A stretch of DNA of 49,718 bases from an uncultured Oscillospiraceae bacterium (GCA_910587465.1 CAJUMS010000012.1:1-49718), one strand, 5' to 3'; positions 25,609 through 34,347 are shown, numbered from the stretch's first letter. Notes: a model not told the origin generated them from the letters alone. Translations and numbers: made by a program.

Positions 25609-26838
25609 ATGAATTATGTAATTATCGGAAACTCCGCCGCGGCGGTCGGCACTATCGCGGGAATTCGCGAGATCGACAGCACGGGAAAGATAACCGTCAT
25701 ATCGGACGAGAAGTATCACACCTATTCGAGACCGCTTATTTCTTATTGGTTACAGGGAAAGGTATCGGACAAGAATATCTATTACCGCGATCCCGATTTC
25801 TACGAGAAGAACGGCGTTGAGACGGTTCTTGGGAAAAAGGTCGTCAAGATCGACGCGGCGAACAAGTCGGTCGTACTCGACGACGGGCTTGCCGTACCGT
25901 ATGATAAGTTAATGGTCGCGACGGGTTCAAAGCCATTTGTTCCGCCCATGAACGGGCTGGACAAGGTGCATTATCACACATTTATGAGCTTTGACAGCGT
26001 AAAGGCTATACGTTCGGAGATCAAGGACGGAATGAACGTGCTGATAATCGGCGCGGGCTTGATCGGTCTGAAAGCCGCCGAGGCGCTTCACGAATACAAC
26101 GCTAAAATAACCGTCGTGGATATGGCGGACAGGATACTGCCGTCAATCCTGGATGTCCGCGCGGGTGTGAAAATGCAGAAGCATATCGAGAGCAAGGGTG
26201 TGAAGTTTATTCTGGGAACGTCAGCGGACGAGTTCTTTGAGCATTCGGCGAAACTAAAGAACGGTGTCACCGTGGATTTCGATATGCTGATAATTGCGGT
26301 CGGAGTTCGTCCGAACACCGAGCTTGTAGCCGACGCGGGCGGAAAGGTCGAGCGCGGAATAATCACCGATGTTACGCAGAAAACCTCACTTGACGACGTT
26401 TACGCGGCGGGCGACTGCACGGTATCTCACGACGCGTCCTCGGACACGGACAAAATTCTCGCGCTGCTGCCTAACGCATATATGCAGGGCGAGGTCGCGG
26501 GAAAGAATATGGCGGGCAGAGAATTCTACTACGTGAACGCTATCCCCATGAACGCTATCGGATTTTTCGGCTTGCATATAATCAGCGCGGGCTCGTATGA
26601 CGGTGAAGAATACGTCGACGAGACCGAGAATACATATAAAAAGCTGGTATTCAGCGACAATACGCTGAAAGGGTACATTCTCATGGGCGACGTGCGCCGC
26701 GCGGGAATTTATACCTCTATGATAAAAGAGCGGATCGACCTCGGCGAAGTCGATGTTGAAATGCTCAAGGATAAGCCGCAGATGATGATATTCGGTAAGG
26801 CGCGGCGCGAGGAAAAGCTGGGAGGTATATTCAGATGA
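25609..26838 (+). CDS. FAD/NAD(P)-dependent oxidoreductase subunit
   Basis: 409 residues from ATG 25609 (GAGAGGTGAG upstream; GTG 25600 overlaps the ferredoxin stop). Pyridine nucleotide-disulphide oxidoreductase fold: N-terminal FAD site (YVIIGNSAAAVGTIAGI), central NAD(P) site (VLIIGAGLIGLKAAEAL) and the second FAD motif (DDVYAAGDCTV). No redox-active CxxxxC is seen, so it is of the nitrite-reductase/rubredoxin-reductase type. It would supply electrons to glutamate synthase in place of GltD. Confidence 0.9.
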   Translation: MNYVIIGNSAAAVGTIAGIREIDSTGKITVISDEKYHTYSRPLISYWLQGKVSDKNIYYRDPDFYEKNGVETVLGKKVVKIDAANKSVVLDDGLAVPYDKLMVATGSKPFVPPMNGLDKVHYHTFMSFDSVKAIRSEIKDGMNVLIIGAGLIGLKAAEALHEYNAKITVVDMADRILPSILDVRAGVKMQKHIESKGVKFILGTSADEFFEHSAKLKNGVTVDFDMLIIAVGVRPNTELVADAGGKVERGIITDVTQKTSLDDVYAAGDCTVSHDASSDTDKILALLPNAYMQGEVAGKNMAGREFYYVNAIPMNAIGFFGLHIISAGSYDGEEYVDETENTYKKLVFSDNTLKGYILMGDVRRAGIYTSMIKERIDLGEVDVEMLKDKPQMMIFGKARREEKLGGIFR

Positions 26839-27554
26839 GAATTGACGCGGCAAATTACGAAAACACCGAGCTTAACAAGCTTATCCGCGAGAGCACGGAC
26901 GAAAGGCTTGAGCTTGAAAACGTACTCGGTCAGAGATATATTGGCGCGGGGCTGTCGGGCAAGGAGATACTGATAAACGGTACGCCCGGAAACGCTCTCG
27001 GCGCGTATCTGAACGGTTCTAAGATAATCGTACATGGAAACGCCCAAGACGCTATCGGCGATACCATGAACGACGGCGCTATAATCGTTCACGGAAACTG
27101 CGGCGATACCACGGGCTACGCAATGCGCTCGGGTGAAATCTACGTCGAGAAGAACGCGGGTTATCGCGTGGGAATTCACATGAAGAGCTATAAGGAGCTG
27201 TACCCGATAATCGTTATCGGCGGCAGGGTCGGTGATTTCCTCGGCGAGTATCAGGCGGGTGGTATAATTATCGTGCTGGGTATCGGCGCGGAGGGCTGTC
27301 CCGTCGGCTCGTTCTGCGGCACGGGAATGCACGGCGGAGAGATGTTTATCCGCTCCGAGACCGCGCCGGAAGGCTTGCCCGTTCAGGTGTGCTGCGCGGA
27401 GGCGACCGACGAGGAGAAACAGTCGATAAAACATTATGTGGAGCGCTTTGTAAAGCATTTCGGCAACGATGCCGACGAGCTGCTCAGATCGCGGTTCTGG
27501 AAGCTCACACCGAATTCGGCTTCGCCTTATAAGCAATTATACGTCAACAATTAA
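26835..27554 (+). CDS. Glutamate synthase, GXGXG C-terminal domain subunit
   Basis: 239 residues. The body is the right-handed beta-helix of the glutamate synthase C-terminal domain, with repeating G-x-x-x-G turns (GNALGAYLNGSKIIVHGNAQ, then GNCGDTTGYAMRSGEIYV). It is a structural part of the synthase, made as a free protein here as in the archaeal type. It overlaps the oxidoreductase gene by four bases. The order amidotransferase, FMN subunit, ferredoxin, reductase, GXGXG gives a complete enzyme. Confidence 0.9.
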   Translation: MRIDAANYENTELNKLIRESTDERLELENVLGQRYIGAGLSGKEILINGTPGNALGAYLNGSKIIVHGNAQDAIGDTMNDGAIIVHGNCGDTTGYAMRSGEIYVEKNAGYRVGIHMKSYKELYPIIVIGGRVGDFLGEYQAGGIIIVLGIGAEGCPVGSFCGTGMHGGEMFIRSETAPEGLPVQVCCAEATDEEKQSIKHYVERFVKHFGNDADELLRSRFWKLTPNSASPYKQLYVNN

Positions 27555-27584
27555 AAGTATTTTCTGCATGGGGAGCGTTTTATA

Positions 27585-28145
27585 ATGCGGATCTTTATCA
27601 ACGCCAAAACCGAAGAGATTTGCGGCAGCGTTGCCGCGGCGCTTGACGATCTCGGCGCGGAGTGTATTCTTTGCGCCGATGACTGTCGGCCACTGCCCGA
27701 CTGCGACGCCGTTATAGTATCCACTCCCCTGCGCAGTGAATTCGGACTGAATTTCGTTGCCGAAACCTCGCGTAAAACGACCGCGCCTATAATCGTCTTA
27801 GCGCGCGCGGATATCGCGGAGGACGTTCAGAGCCGCATTAAATTTACGGGAGCGTTTGTGCTGGCGAAGCCGTTCCCAAAAAGTTTACTGGCGCAAACCG
27901 TAAAGATGGCGCTCGTCGCCAAAGAAAACATTAATCGTTTGGAACAAGAGAAAACCGAGCTGCTCGGACAGCTCGACGACGTGAAAACCATTGACCGCGC
28001 AAAGTGCTGCCTTATCGAATATCTCAACCTCACTGAAAATCAGGCGCACAGACATATACAAAAGCTCGCAATGGACACGCGCAGAACACAAAGAGAGATA
28101 GCCGAGGACATTCTGAGAACATACTCGGGCATGACGACTTTATAA
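27585..28145 (+). CDS. ANTAR-domain response regulator
   Basis: 186 residues. The N-terminal half is receiver-like but poorly conserved (DCDAVIVSTP holds the only well-placed Asp). A coiled coil (about 112-130, NRLEQEKTELLGQLDDV) leads to a C-terminal ANTAR domain (CLIEYLNLTENQAHRHIQKL, about 144-163). ANTAR proteins bind paired RNA hairpins and prevent transcription termination, in several Clostridia in nitrogen genes. It lies 30 bases after the GXGXG gene and is probably part of the operon, whose structured leader is its likely target; that link is inference. Confidence 0.88.
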   Translation: MRIFINAKTEEICGSVAAALDDLGAECILCADDCRPLPDCDAVIVSTPLRSEFGLNFVAETSRKTTAPIIVLARADIAEDVQSRIKFTGAFVLAKPFPKSLLAQTVKMALVAKENINRLEQEKTELLGQLDDVKTIDRAKCCLIEYLNLTENQAHRHIQKLAMDTRRTQREIAEDILRTYSGMTTL

Positions 28146-28155
28146 ACAGAGATAC

Positions 28156-28189
28156 AAAAAGAAGGCACACGAAAACGTGCCTTCTTTTT
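28156..28189 (+). terminator. Terminator of the glutamate synthase operon
   Basis: AAAAAGAAGGCAC (28156-28168) pairs with GTGCCTTCTTTTT (28177-28189) around an eight-base loop; 13 perfect pairs ending in a T run. Confidence 0.93.
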
Positions 28190-28219
28190 GGCTGAGGAGT
28201 AAAAAGCGCCTAAAACCTA

Positions 28220-28248
28220 TTGACATCATAGGAATAATATGCTATAAT
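28220..28248 (+). promoter_or_regulatory. Consensus sigma-A promoter of cysK
   Basis: TTGACA (28220-28225), 17-base spacer, TATAAT (28243-28248). The leader is only about 25 bases, so no riboswitch lies between it and the gene. Confidence 0.9.
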
Positions 28249-28279
28249 AAATCTACCAATATAACGGAGGTAAAATGTT

Positions 28280-29206
28280 ATGAATATTTACAAATCGGTA
28301 ACCGAACTGGTCGGGAAAACTCCCCTTATGGAGCTTGCGCGTATCGAGGAAAAAGAGGGCTTGGGGGCGAAGATATTCGCCAAGCTTGAGCTGTTCAACC
28401 CGGGCGGGAGCATAAAGGACAGAGTTGCCCGCGCGATGATCGAGGATGCGGAAAAACGCGGCGTCCTGAAAGCGGGCAGCGTTATAATTGAGCCTACAAG
28501 CGGAAATACGGGTATCGGACTGTCGGCAATAGCGGCGGCAAAGGGCTACCGTATCATAATCACGATGCCCGAAACCATGAGCGTAGAGCGGCGCAACCTT
28601 ATGAAAGCATACGGCGCGGAGCTTGTACTGACCGATGGCGCTAAGGGAATGAAGGGCGCTATCGAAAAGGCGGAGGAGTTGTCAAAGGAAATACCCGACA
28701 GCTTTATCGCGGGACAGTTTATCAATCCCGTGAACCCTCTCGCTCACGAGCAGACCACAGGCGTTGAAATATGGGAGGATACCGACGGCAAGGTCGACAT
28801 TTTTGTCGCGGGAGTAGGTACGGGCGGCACAATCACAGGCGTGGGACGGTATCTTAAATCGAAAAAACCCGACGTGAAGATAATCGCGGCAGAGCCGAAA
28901 ACCAGTCCCGTGCTTTCGGGAGGTCAAGCGGGCGCTCATAAAATACAAGGAATAGGCGCGGGCTTTATCCCCGAGATACTTGACACGAAAATATATGATG
29001 AGGTAATTCAGGTCGACAACGACGACGCATTCATCACGGGCAGACTTGTCGCGCGCACCGAGGGGGTGCTCGTCGGGATAAGCTCGGGCGCGGCGCTTTG
29101 GGCTGCTCTCGAATTGGCAAAGCGTCCCGAAAACAATGGAAAAAATATTGTGGTGGTATTTCCGGATACGGGTGAGCGCTATCTTTCGACCGCAATGTTT
29201 TCTTAA
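28280..29206 (+). CDS. cysK: Cysteine synthase A
   Basis: 308 residues, PLP fold-type II. The catalytic lysine lies in NPGGSIKDRVA (about residue 45), the phosphate loop in GTGGTITG (about 180) and the substrate loop in EPTSGNTGIGL (about 72-82). It joins O-acetylserine with sulphide to give cysteine, the step after CysE of the 15-kb locus. A monocistronic unit with GGAGG upstream and a terminator directly after. Unlike cysE it has no T-box. Confidence 0.96.
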   Translation: MNIYKSVTELVGKTPLMELARIEEKEGLGAKIFAKLELFNPGGSIKDRVARAMIEDAEKRGVLKAGSVIIEPTSGNTGIGLSAIAAAKGYRIIITMPETMSVERRNLMKAYGAELVLTDGAKGMKGAIEKAEELSKEIPDSFIAGQFINPVNPLAHEQTTGVEIWEDTDGKVDIFVAGVGTGGTITGVGRYLKSKKPDVKIIAAEPKTSPVLSGGQAGAHKIQGIGAGFIPEILDTKIYDEVIQVDNDDAFITGRLVARTEGVLVGISSGAALWAALELAKRPENNGKNIVVVFPDTGERYLSTAMFS

Positions 29207-29213
29207 AAAATTT

Positions 29214-29246
29214 GCTCCTCCGAAAAACAGCGGAGGAGCGTTTTTA
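29214..29246 (+). terminator. Terminator of cysK
   Basis: GCTCCTCCG (29214-29222) pairs with CGGAGGAGC (29231-29239), followed by GTTTTT. Confidence 0.92.
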
Positions 29247-29286
29247 TGTAAATATCTGTCAATACTAAATATTACATAAATGTAAG

Positions 29287-29315
29287 TTGACAATTGCGGA
29301 AAAATGTGGTAAACT
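29287..29315 (+). promoter_or_regulatory. Candidate promoter of the AI-2E-type exporter
   Basis: TTGACA (29287-29292), 17-base spacer, TAAACT (29310-29315). A second candidate -10, TATAAT at 29405-29410, lies nearer the gene but lacks a good -35. Confidence 0.55.
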
Positions 29316-29436
29316 ATATTTAAGTAATTCTTTTGGGGAAATGTGGCAGGAAAATCTTAACCGAAAATTAACCTTTTCTTTTACTCAAGTTTTACTTTCT
29401 GTGCTATAATACATATGAACGGAAAGGACTGATATT

Positions 29437-30903
29437 ATGAAAGTAAACTGGAATAAAAAATATACCACTATCGCCGTGTACGCGTTGGCTGTTATCGCTC
29501 TTGCGGTGCTGTTCGTGGTGTTTGTGTTCAAGTTTGAGGACTTCACCAAGACATTCTCGTGGGTCGGCGGAGTTGCCGCGCCTATCATCTGCGGTATCGT
29601 TATCGCATATGTTCTCAATCCTCTGATGATGTACCTTGAAAACAAGGTGTTTTACAGGATCAAGGAGGGCAGACCGCCCGAGCAGAATATCGTAATGCGC
29701 AAGCTCCATAACTCCCCCGTCGGCGACAGCGTTGTAGTGAAAACTCTCGAAAAGCACAGCGCGTCTATGGAGAAAAAAATGCGGACGCGCCGCAAAATAG
29801 CGCGTGTACTGTCGCTATTGACGACTTACGTTATAATTATCGCGTTGATCGTCGGTATCAGCGTAGCAGTGTTCCCGAGTGTTGCAACAAGCGTCGTCGA
29901 CCTTGCCAACCAGATGCCGGGATATATCTCCAAGCTTGAGGTGTGGGTAAACAAGATGTTCGAGGATTATCCCGACATTGCGAAATTCATTTCGACCGAG
30001 GTTCATAACTTCGCGGAGCTGATCAGCAAGATTGCCGAGTCCATACAGCCGATAGCGGGAGACCTTATCGGCAACGTCTCGGAGGGTCTGATTAAATTCC
30101 TCGGCTCGGTGTTCGTCGGACTGAAAAACTTCCTGCTGGGATTCATCATTGCGATTTATCTGCTGTACAGCAAGGAACGCTTGCTGGCTCAATGCAAGAA
30201 AATAATCTTCGCGTTCTTCCACTCGGAGAAGTGCGAGATATTCTTTGACGGCTGTGCGCGCAGCAATGATATCTTCAAGAAATATATCATCTCCAATCTC
30301 GTGGATGCAATGATAATCTTCGTGTTTATGGCAGTCGGCATGTTCGCGATGGGTATGCCGTATCAGACGCTTATCGCGGTGGTATGCGCGGTGACTAACC
30401 TTATCCCGTTCTTCGGTCCGTTCATCGGAGCGATACCGTGCGGCGTACTGATACTGCTCGTCGACCCGATAAAGGTCATCTGGTTTGGTATCTTCGTGCT
30501 GGTATTACAGCAGATCGACGGAAATGTCATCAAGCCGTTCCTGTTCGGCGAGACTATGGGTCTGCCCGCTATCTGGGTGCTGGTATCCATTATCGTCGGC
30601 GGCGGTCTGTTCGGTATTCCCGGAATGCTGCTGGGAGCGCCTGTGTTCGCGGTGTTCTATATGCTGTTCGCGGAGCTGGTGGCGAATAAGCTCGAGAAGA
30701 AAAATCTTCCCAGTGAAACGGAACTGTACACGGGTTCAATCGACAAATTCACCGAGGAGTATATTTCCAAACCGCCCGAAAACGCCCCGCCCAAGCCCGC
30801 AGTTGAAACAGCCGCATCCGCGCCCAAACCCAATATTACAAAAACGCCGTCTCAAAAGACCTACACCAAACCGCAAGGTTCGCGCAGCTTCAAGAAAAAG
30901 TAA
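29437..30903 (+). CDS. AI-2E family (PerM-type) transporter
   Basis: 488 residues with about eight membrane helices in the family pattern: two at the N-terminus, a long cytoplasmic segment (80-130), a periplasmic-like amphipathic part, then the conserved helices containing LIPFFGPFIGAIPCGV and the G-rich GGGLFGIPGMLLGAPVFAV. The C-terminus is a Pro/Ala/Lys-rich tail (about 445-488). Members export diverse solutes or ions; substrate assignment to AI-2 is rarely proven. Monocistronic, with its own terminator. Confidence 0.88.
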   Translation: MKVNWNKKYTTIAVYALAVIALAVLFVVFVFKFEDFTKTFSWVGGVAAPIICGIVIAYVLNPLMMYLENKVFYRIKEGRPPEQNIVMRKLHNSPVGDSVVVKTLEKHSASMEKKMRTRRKIARVLSLLTTYVIIIALIVGISVAVFPSVATSVVDLANQMPGYISKLEVWVNKMFEDYPDIAKFISTEVHNFAELISKIAESIQPIAGDLIGNVSEGLIKFLGSVFVGLKNFLLGFIIAIYLLYSKERLLAQCKKIIFAFFHSEKCEIFFDGCARSNDIFKKYIISNLVDAMIIFVFMAVGMFAMGMPYQTLIAVVCAVTNLIPFFGPFIGAIPCGVLILLVDPIKVIWFGIFVLVLQQIDGNVIKPFLFGETMGLPAIWVLVSIIVGGGLFGIPGMLLGAPVFAVFYMLFAELVANKLEKKNLPSETELYTGSIDKFTEEYISKPPENAPPKPAVETAASAPKPNITKTPSQKTYTKPQGSRSFKKK

Positions 30904-30919
30904 TCGAACAGAATTATTT

Positions 30920-30955
30920 CCCCTTGTCCGGAATATAATGGACAAAGGGATTTTT
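30920..30955 (+). terminator. Terminator of the AI-2E-type exporter
   Basis: CCCCTTGTCC (30920-30929) pairs with GGACAAAGGG (30940-30949), one mismatch, followed by ATTTTT. Confidence 0.88.
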
Positions 30956-31024
30956 GTATTCACACACTGTTATTATAAATTAGAATTTATATGAATAACT
31001 CAAAGGTTGAAATTCTTTTAAATA

Positions 31025-31055
31025 ACTTGATCCTCGTCAGCGTTTTGGGTCAAGT
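31025..31055. other. Inverted repeat upstream of the AGCS symporter
   Basis: ACTTGATCC (31025-31033) and GGGTCAAGT (31047-31055) form nine pairs (one G-T) around a 13-base loop, 72 bases before the start codon. It could be an operator or leader hairpin. No glycine riboswitch or T-box features are seen and no clear promoter was found between 30956 and 31126. Confidence 0.35.
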
Positions 31056-31126
31056 CAAATTAACAATTGCCAACATTTGATGGCTGCTGCACTAAAATAT
31101 GATTTACATAATGATTGGGAGGAATA

Positions 31127-32737
31127 ATGGATACGATATCATTCATCAACGACAATATAGTCTGGGGCGCGCCTATGCTCTGCCTTATGCTGTTTACCGG
31201 CGTGATGTTCACAGTTCGGACAGGGTTCTTTCAGCTACGGAGATTCCCCGAGATATTGAAGTTGACCGTATTCGCAAGGTCCGACAACCGCGACGCGGAT
31301 AGCGTCTCCCCATTCGCGGCTATGTGTCAGGCACTCGCGGCTACTCTCGGCACGGGCAATATCGCGGGCGTGTCGACCGCTCTTGCTATCGGCGGAGCGG
31401 GCGCGGTGTTCTGGATGTGGGTGTCAGCGCTGTTCGGTATGATGACAGGCTTTGCCGAGAACGTCCTCGGAATGCTCTACCGCCGCAAGGAAAACGGCGA
31501 ATACAAAGGCGGCGCAATGCTCTATATCCGCGACGGACTTTCCGAAAGTCCGAAAACGCGTTTCCTTGCCCGTCCGCTGTCGGTGATATTCGCAGTGTTG
31601 TGCGTTCTCGCAGGTTTCGGAATGGGAAACGCCGCACAGATGAATTCCGCGTCCGAGGCGTTGAACACAAGCTTCGGAGTACCGCCGCTCGTTACGGGGA
31701 TAGTTCTGGCAGTGCTCGCGGCGATCATAGTGTTCGGAGGTGTGAAGCGCATTTCGGCGTTCACAGCGCGGCTGGTGCCATTTATGAGTGCGTTCTACAT
31801 AATCGGCTGCCTGTATATAATAATAAGTAACGGAAGCGAGCTTCCGTCCGTGCTCGGGAATATCTTGAAGTCAGCATTCGGGCTTACGCAAATAGGCGGC
31901 GGAATTGCGGGCGCCGCCGTCAAGACCGCAGTATCAATGGGCTTTAAGCGCGGTGTATTCTCAAATGAAGCGGGGCTTGGAACGTCAGTGTTCGCGCATA
32001 TCTCAAGCGGTGTGAAAAAACCTGTAATATGCGGAATGTGGAGCGTTTTCGAGATATTTTTCGATACGATAATCATGTGCTCGCTGACCGCGCTTGTGCT
32101 GCTGACGGGCAATTGTCATTCCGAAAAAATAGCTGTGACCGACGTTAACGAAAAAATTCAGTACTGCCGATTGATCGAGAGCGAAAGTCTGATAACGGAC
32201 GGCATTGAGCTGCCCGAAACAATGCGCCTGCACACAGTACAGGGCGAGTTCCTTGAAGTGAAAACGGGCGGCGGTATCACGCACTCGAACATCATCACGG
32301 TAACGGGTATCGCGGACGAAAGCGGACGCATAACGAGCGCAAAGGTCAAACCGCTGAACGGCGTGGGTTTGGCGGCATATGCGTTCTCAGCAAAGTTCGG
32401 ATCGTTCGCGGGAGCAGTCTTGTCGGTGCTGGTGGTAATGTTCGCGTTCTCAACCGTTATCGGGTGGTGCTATTTCGGCGGAGAAGCCATCTCGTTTTTG
32501 TTCGGCGACAGGGCGAAAAAGCCGTTTTGCGCGATGTTTATCGCGTTCTCGATTATCGGCGCGACGGTGAATATGAGTGTGGCATGGGGAATTTCAGATA
32601 TGCTCAACGGCTTAATGGCGATACCCAATCTGATAGCAGTGCTGTGTCTGCGGAAAAAGGTTTTCGCAGAGGTGGGAGAGTATTCGCGCAGTAAGGCAAC
32701 CAAAAAGAAAAAGCTGATGATCAACGCTAAAATATAA
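31127..32737 (+). CDS. Sodium:alanine (AGCS family) symporter with a large internal insert
   Basis: 536 residues from ATG 31127 (GGGAGG upstream). AGCS signatures are intact: ATLGTGNIAGVSTAL (about 69-83), KRGVFSNEAGLGTSVFAH (about 275-292) and FSTVIGWCYFGGEA. Members import alanine or glycine with sodium. The protein is longer than the usual 440-490 because about 80 hydrophilic residues (roughly 328-410, from NCHSEKIAVTD to KVKPLNGVG) replace the short loop before the helix AAYAFSAKFGSFAGAV. The insert is in frame and probably faces outward; its role is unknown. Confidence 0.92.
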   Translation: MDTISFINDNIVWGAPMLCLMLFTGVMFTVRTGFFQLRRFPEILKLTVFARSDNRDADSVSPFAAMCQALAATLGTGNIAGVSTALAIGGAGAVFWMWVSALFGMMTGFAENVLGMLYRRKENGEYKGGAMLYIRDGLSESPKTRFLARPLSVIFAVLCVLAGFGMGNAAQMNSASEALNTSFGVPPLVTGIVLAVLAAIIVFGGVKRISAFTARLVPFMSAFYIIGCLYIIISNGSELPSVLGNILKSAFGLTQIGGGIAGAAVKTAVSMGFKRGVFSNEAGLGTSVFAHISSGVKKPVICGMWSVFEIFFDTIIMCSLTALVLLTGNCHSEKIAVTDVNEKIQYCRLIESESLITDGIELPETMRLHTVQGEFLEVKTGGGITHSNIITVTGIADESGRITSAKVKPLNGVGLAAYAFSAKFGSFAGAVLSVLVVMFAFSTVIGWCYFGGEAISFLFGDRAKKPFCAMFIAFSIIGATVNMSVAWGISDMLNGLMAIPNLIAVLCLRKKVFAEVGEYSRSKATKKKKLMINAKI

Positions 32738-32770
32738 CAAAAGGCGGGAGAAAATTCCCGCCTTTATTCT
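32738..32770. terminator. Bidirectional terminator between AGCS and DUF1540 genes
   Basis: AAAGGCGGGA (32740-32749) pairs with TCCCGCCTTT (32756-32765), with A-rich and T-rich flanks. Confidence 0.88.
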
Positions 32771-32775
32771 TAATA

Positions 32776-32961
32776 TCAGCTGTTAGAAACTCCGGGCTTA
32801 GCCTTAAAGCTGAGGCAGTCCGTGCACTGTACAACGGTGGGGTTTGCCTCGTGAGTGCCCACCTCGATCTTGTCGAGCGAGCAGAAATCCTCGCAGCAGC
32901 AGTGATGCTCGCAGTTGTGGATAGAACAACCAATGTGCTTGTTTGCGTATTCGGTTCCCAT
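32776..32961 (-). CDS. DUF1540 cysteine-rich small protein
   Basis: 61 residues from ATG 32961 (GAAAGGAAG upstream). The DUF1540 cysteine pattern is clear: IGCSIHNCEHHCCCEDFC, then VQCTDCLSF. The eight cysteines and clustered histidines suggest metal binding. The family is common in spore-forming Firmicutes and its function is unknown. It lies 109 bases beyond the last gene of the envelope cluster, on the same strand, probably as its own unit. Confidence 0.85.
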   Translation of the reverse strand: MGTEYANKHIGCSIHNCEHHCCCEDFCSLDKIEVGTHEANPTVVQCTDCLSFKAKPGVSNS

Positions 32962-33070
32962 AATAATTACTTCCTTTCGTGAAAGAAATGATGATTTCTT
33001 TTGTACAGCAAATCGCTGTGTAATTATTATGGATTTAATTTTGCGCGGTATTCTCGGAGAATTTTGGGAA

Positions 33071-33430
33071 TTATTGCTTATCGATTTTATCCTTGTCAAA
33101 CAATTCCGGAAATTTTTTCTTACAGCAGAAATTCACTATCGGCAAGGACAGCACAAGCGCCGCCAGCGCAATGAGCGTTACCGAATCGGCCATATTTTTA
33201 AACCCGAAAAGCCCGGTTTTTGCGTTGCGCGTCAGAATGATAGCGACCGCCGAAGCGACCCCGATCGATATCATTATCCTCGCGGAAAGCACATTACAAA
33301 ATTCCTGCGTCTGCTCGTTCGTGGAAGCCGTTCTTGTTTTGTAGGCGAATATTGTGCTTGTCGGGATCAGCAGCATAATAATGCCCGTTATAATCAGTAT
33401 CGCAGGTATAAGGAAATATTCCCACCTCAT
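33071..33430 (-). CDS. SdpI-like small membrane protein
   Basis: 119 residues, three membrane helices. After the first helix comes FAYKTRTASTNEQTQEFCNV, which resembles the SdpI-family signature (Y-R/K-T-x-x-S...N-x-E-T-W-x-x-A-N). SdpI protects Bacillus subtilis against its own SdpC toxin and doubles as a signalling protein. Here it is the last gene of the envelope cluster. The family match is by motif only. Confidence 0.55.
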   Translation of the reverse strand: MRWEYFLIPAILIITGIIMLLIPTSTIFAYKTRTASTNEQTQEFCNVLSARIMISIGVASAVAIILTRNAKTGLFGFKNMADSVTLIALAALVLSLPIVNFCCKKKFPELFDKDKIDKQ

Positions 33431-33442
33431 TCGGTCACCCCC

Positions 33443-33730
33443 TTATCTGCGGCTGTTGAATATCTTACGGAATTTGAATATCAGATAACCCAGCGTCAGC
33501 GCGGCTATCGCGAACATAATTATCCCCGTCAGCCACAAGCCGTCGTCCTTTATAAGCATAACTCCCGTGAAGACTATCAAGCCGAACGCTCCTCCGAGAA
33601 ACAGAAACAGCATAACCGCGCAGGCTATCCTCAAGCCCAATGGCAGTCCGCTGCTTGTCGACCCGGTGTCGATAACGTCCACAGCGCCATCAAGCAATTC
33701 GCTAATCAGTTCACCAAAAAAATCCTCCAT
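33443..33730 (-). CDS. Unknown two-helix membrane protein
   Basis: 95 residues: a soluble acidic N-terminus, two membrane helices (GLRIACAVMLFLFLGGAFGL, then GIIMFAIAALTLGYLIFKF) and a basic end. No family recognised. It lies 12 bases before the SdpI-like gene and eight bases after the SdpI gene, tightly inside the cluster. Confidence 0.55.
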   Translation of the reverse strand: MEDFFGELISELLDGAVDVIDTGSTSSGLPLGLRIACAVMLFLFLGGAFGLIVFTGVMLIKDDGLWLTGIIMFAIAALTLGYLIFKFRKIFNSRR

Positions 33731-33738
33731 GATGTCAC

Positions 33739-34134
33739 CTATCCTTTCGGCTTTCCGTCCTCGTCGAATTTTTCTTTAAGCTGATGTTCGATAACCATTA
33801 TTATAGCGAACAGCCCCGCGACCTGCACGAACGTTACCGTCAGAAACGTTACAAATCCCGCCGTTTCGCCCAGATCAAGAAATATCGCCGTCAAGCCTAC
33901 CGCTAATGTAAGCACCGACACTACCGCAAAAGTTACCGCCGCGTAATGCCCGTAAGCGGTCTGAGCATAATTCCACGTCTCCACGCTTTTTCGGGAACGC
34001 TTGGTATTATAGCCGCCAATTTCGCCGTACTTTGGCGGCATTTTCCACATCCACAATGCGACGCCCATAATGATAAGAGACGTCGGCAGCTCGCCGATAA
34101 GATAAAACACATTGTTGACCATGTTCTCATTCAT
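33739..34134 (-). CDS. SdpI family membrane protein
   Basis: 131 residues from ATG 34134, which has GGGCGGTGA in front; an ATG 21 bases upstream lacks a site. The SdpI signature is clear: GGYNTKRSRKSVETWNYAQT (about 38-57), followed by two membrane helices and a charged tail; one helix precedes the motif. SdpI proteins give immunity to peptide toxins in the Sdp system. The gene overlaps the stop of the ribbon-helix-helix gene by eight bases, so the two are coupled. Confidence 0.8.
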   Translation of the reverse strand: MNENMVNNVFYLIGELPTSLIIMGVALWMWKMPPKYGEIGGYNTKRSRKSVETWNYAQTAYGHYAAVTFAVVSVLTLAVGLTAIFLDLGETAGFVTFLTVTFVQVAGLFAIIMVIEHQLKEKFDEDGKPKG

Positions 34135-34333
34135 TGCCGTCACCGCCCTTATCATCCTTACCGTGTTTTGTACGATACTTCACGCACTCGGTAAGCAGAT
34201 ACTCAATCTGTCCGTTGACCGAGCGGAAATCATCCTCCGCCCACTTCATAAGCTCCGCGTACAGCGACGACGAAAGCCGAAGCGGTACTTGCTTTTTGGT
34301 ATTCTTATCGGACTTCTTTTCCTCGTCGCTCAA
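34127..34333 (-). CDS. Ribbon-helix-helix (Arc-like) DNA-binding protein
   Basis: 68 residues from TTG 34333 (GGGGTG upstream). The core KKQVPLRLSSSLYAELMKWA (about 13-32), then FRSVNGQIEYLLTECVKY, is the Arc/MetJ pattern: a short beta-strand that pairs in a dimer, then two helices. Such proteins bind short repeats one helical turn apart. It is the only regulator in this cluster, so it is a candidate for the TTGATATC repeats downstream of the cluster promoter at 37.2 kb; that is inference. Confidence 0.78.
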   Translation of the reverse strand: MSDEEKKSDKNTKKQVPLRLSSSLYAELMKWAEDDFRSVNGQIEYLLTECVKYRTKHGKDDKGGDGNE

Positions 34334-34347
34334 ATCTTTTTCACCCC

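Noticed and set aside
30956..31126. Glycine riboswitch or T-box ahead of the AGCS symporter
   Set aside because: None of the conserved segments of either class is present; only a nine-pair inverted repeat is seen.
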